From positions 1-16,519 of the forward strand of contig BTUV01000066.1 in NCBI GenBank assembly GCA_045863035.1: a stretch of 16,519 nucleotides of DNA, written 5' to 3'. The notes under the pieces are model-generated. The model saw only the letters and a program-made list of their open reading frames with translations, ran no database searches and was not told the DNA's origin. Below are positions 14,883 to 16,519 of this stretch, piece after piece; the stretch's first letter is position 1; each line of letters begins with the position of its first letter. This DNA is from H2-BAC3 sp045863035. Its GTDB lineage: Bacteria > Bacteroidota > Ignavibacteria > Ignavibacteriales > Ignavibacteriaceae. A program made the position numbers and the translations under genes.

Positions 14883-16231
14883 ACTGGCAGAAACTAATTA
14901 CCCCGATGCGCTGTGGAAAGGATGCAGCGGTTCACACTCCCTTTGACGGAAGAAATGAATATCAGAAAGATTTTGACCGTATTGTTTTTTCAGAAGCATT
15001 CCGCCGCCTGCAGAACAAAACGCAGGTGATTCCGCTGCCTGAAACGGATTTTATTCACACACGGCTTACTCACAGTATTGAATCCTCCTGCGTGGGGCGG
15101 TCGCTGGGGCATCTCTGCGGTGTTGAACTGAAGAATATATATAAAGAAGAATTACGCGAGGTTTCAAGCTATGATATTGAAGCGCTTGTGGCTGCCGCTT
15201 GTCTTTCGCACGATATAGGCAACCCGCCATTCGGTCACTCCGGCGAAGATGCTATATCGGAATACTTCCGCGGCAGTAAAGCGGAGTCATTCATCATCGG
15301 GCTGAATGACAAGCAAAAGCATGATCTGCAGCAATTTGAAGGAAACGCGGCGGGCTTTCGTCTGCTTACCCATTCCTATCAGCATGATACCGACAGGAAA
15401 GGCGGGCTCTCGCTCACGTATTCTACTCTTGGTGTGTTTACCAAATATCCGAAGGAGTCCTTGCCGGAATCGCGAAACAGCGGCCGGGTTTCTCAAAAAA
15501 AATTCGGCTACTTTCAGGCGGATAAAGAGGTCTTTGAAAAAACCGCCGGCTATCTGGGGCTGGAATATGATCAAAAAGACGGGAGCCGTATATACCGGCG
15601 TCATCCCCTCGCGTTCCTGGTTGAAGCAGCGGATGATATAAGCTACATCCTGGTTGATTTTGAAGACGGTTATAAACTGAAGCTGGTTTCTTTTGAGGAA
15701 ATATATACACTGCTGGATGGCATAGTTTCGCGCTATACGGACTCTCACCGCAGGGAGCTGGACAAAATAAGAAACCACGATGAGAAAATCGGTTATCTCC
15801 GCTCGCGTGCCATTGGCGCGCTGGTGAAAGATGTTTCTGAGGCGTTCCTGAGAAACAGCGAGGATATACTAAAGGGAGAATATGACAAACATTTGTTCGG
15901 CGAGACGATATCACACAACGAACTTGAGCAGATAAGAAAAACCAGCGTTGATAAGATATATAACAGCAAGCCGGTAATCGAAATTGAGACCGCGGGCTAT
16001 GTGGTGCTTTCCGGACTGCTTGATGCGTTTCTTCATGCAGCATTCGATAATGGAAAGGGGAATTACGGTAAAAAGACAAGGCGGCTTATCCCACAGCGCT
16101 ATCTGCAGGTTGACCGTGATGACCCGGAATATCAGTATAAATTAATTTTAAACATAACCATGTACGTCGGCGGCATGACTGACAGCTACGCGGTTGAAAC
16201 GTACAGGAAGATATCGGGAATCAGTCTTTAG
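14879..16231 (+). CDS. dgt: Deoxyguanosinetriphosphate triphosphohydrolase-like HD-domain protein
   Basis: Hydrolyses dNTPs, classically dGTP, to the deoxynucleoside and triphosphate, affecting dNTP pools and, in some bacteria, phage resistance; cytosolic and metal-dependent. The 450-residue protein has the full H...HD...D metal set: H65 (TRLTHSIE), H111-D112 (SHDIGNPPFGHSGED) and an aspartate at 252-253 (VEAADDISY). FEGNAAGFR at 153-161 is also family-typical. The ATG at 14879 overlaps the esterase stop as ATGA, so translation is coupled; the longer frame from 14828 lies inside the esterase gene and adds unrelated residues. Position behind two envelope-protein genes is unexpected for a nucleotide enzyme. 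A heptamer repeat starts at the final base of its TAG stop. Real specificity within the SAMHD1/Dgt family cannot be told from the motifs. Confidence 0.94.
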   Translation: MNWQKLITPMRCGKDAAVHTPFDGRNEYQKDFDRIVFSEAFRRLQNKTQVIPLPETDFIHTRLTHSIESSCVGRSLGHLCGVELKNIYKEELREVSSYDIEALVAAACLSHDIGNPPFGHSGEDAISEYFRGSKAESFIIGLNDKQKHDLQQFEGNAAGFRLLTHSYQHDTDRKGGLSLTYSTLGVFTKYPKESLPESRNSGRVSQKKFGYFQADKEVFEKTAGYLGLEYDQKDGSRIYRRHPLAFLVEAADDISYILVDFEDGYKLKLVSFEEIYTLLDGIVSRYTDSHRRELDKIRNHDEKIGYLRSRAIGALVKDVSEAFLRNSEDILKGEYDKHLFGETISHNELEQIRKTSVDKIYNSKPVIEIETAGYVVLSGLLDAFLHAAFDNGKGNYGKKTRRLIPQRYLQVDRDDPEYQYKLILNITMYVGGMTDSYAVETYRKISGISL

Positions 16232-16291
16232 AATTATGAAGTATGAATTATGAATTATGAAGTATGAATTATGAATTATGAATTATGAATT
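16231..16291 (+). repeat. Eight-unit heptamer tandem repeat at the dgt stop codon
   Basis: GAATTAT and GAAGTAT units follow each other without interruption (six GAATTAT, two GAAGTAT at units 2 and 5) and end in GAATT. The first G is the last base of the dgt TAG. It is the longest and cleanest copy of the family in this window. Confidence 0.95.
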
Positions 16292-16519
16292 GATTCACAC
16301 CTGATCTTTTAAAACTTAGCGGCTTTGCGCGAACTCTTACTCTCCGGGCAACTTTAGCTGACTTCTCTCGCATTTTCTATTTTCATTGATCCCACCTGCA
16401 CCATCAATAAACTTCGCACCTGACTTCTGCCAATTAGTATGACGCATTTTATTTCAGAAATGAAAATTTCGGCTTAGAATCTTGGCTTGTTCCAGAATGT
16501 TTGCAGAAAGTTTGCCCTG
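16292..16519. other. Intergenic remainder without recognisable gene
   Basis: No ORF with protein character, tRNA or terminator is evident. A TTTGCGCG element near 16323 echoes the repeats of 5490-5586. A weak A+T hairpin lies at 16446-16467. The stretch may contain the promoter of a gene beyond the window edge. Confidence 0.5.

Noticed and set aside
16446..16467. Hairpin ATTTTATTTC / GAAATGAAAAT near the right edge
   Set aside because: All A+T-rich with almost no loop and a bulge; too weak to call a terminator.

Overview
This window looks like chromosomal DNA from a Bacteroidota-type bacterium, most likely of the Ignavibacteria/Chlorobi group. Two large secreted proteins end in type IX secretion (T9SS) type A sorting domains that open with NYPNPFNP, a form very common in Ignavibacteria and relatives. 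Shine-Dalgarno sites are strong before some genes (eno, the serine hydrolase, the second T9SS protein) and absent before others. The phylum-level placement is inference from motifs only.

Layout. (1) Positions 1-1718 are an accessory-looking, A+T-rich stretch. It holds the 3' end of a DinB-like gene, a cluster of palindromic dispersed repeats, a minus-strand pair made of a PD-(D/E)xK nuclease-like gene (562-1338) and a tiny Cys-rich protein (339-527), and a spacer with a triplicated 33-bp palindromic repeat running into the next gene. (2) 1719-3077 encodes an AAA ATPase with a DUF4143-type C-terminus. (3) 3209-4609 is enolase with a rho-independent terminator, followed by a short-chain dehydrogenase (4641-5468). 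(4) On the minus strand, zwf (9124-7586) and pgl (7567-6833) form the oxidative entry into the pentose phosphate pathway, with murQ (6692-5751) downstream; the repeat-filled spacer 5469-5735 separates them from the convergent dehydrogenase gene. (5) From 9294 onward everything is on the plus strand: a serine beta-lactamase-like hydrolase, a kelch-type T9SS cargo protein with its own terminator, then a tightly coupled three-gene unit of a Ycf48/BNR-like beta-propeller T9SS cargo, a CBM20-esterase and a dGTP triphosphohydrolase. The last 0.3 kb carries an eight-unit heptamer repeat and nothing else I recognise.

How the genes fit together. Enolase, zwf, pgl and murQ are housekeeping sugar-phosphate and cell-wall recycling functions. 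The right-hand part is mostly envelope or extracellular proteins, oddly coupled to a cytosolic nucleotide hydrolase. The most unusual signals are non-coding: (a) a 7-bp-period repeat family at five spacers, three of them touching or crossing the stop codon of the adjacent gene in the gene's own orientation; (b) three copies of a TTGTAA-TT-TTACAA palindrome at an exact 33-bp period immediately upstream of the ATPase start; (c) a strong excess of TATATA across the window that is absent from the A+T-rich nuclease segment; and (d) the nuclease/small Cys-rich protein pair. I find no CRISPR array, tRNA, rRNA or insertion-sequence transposase.
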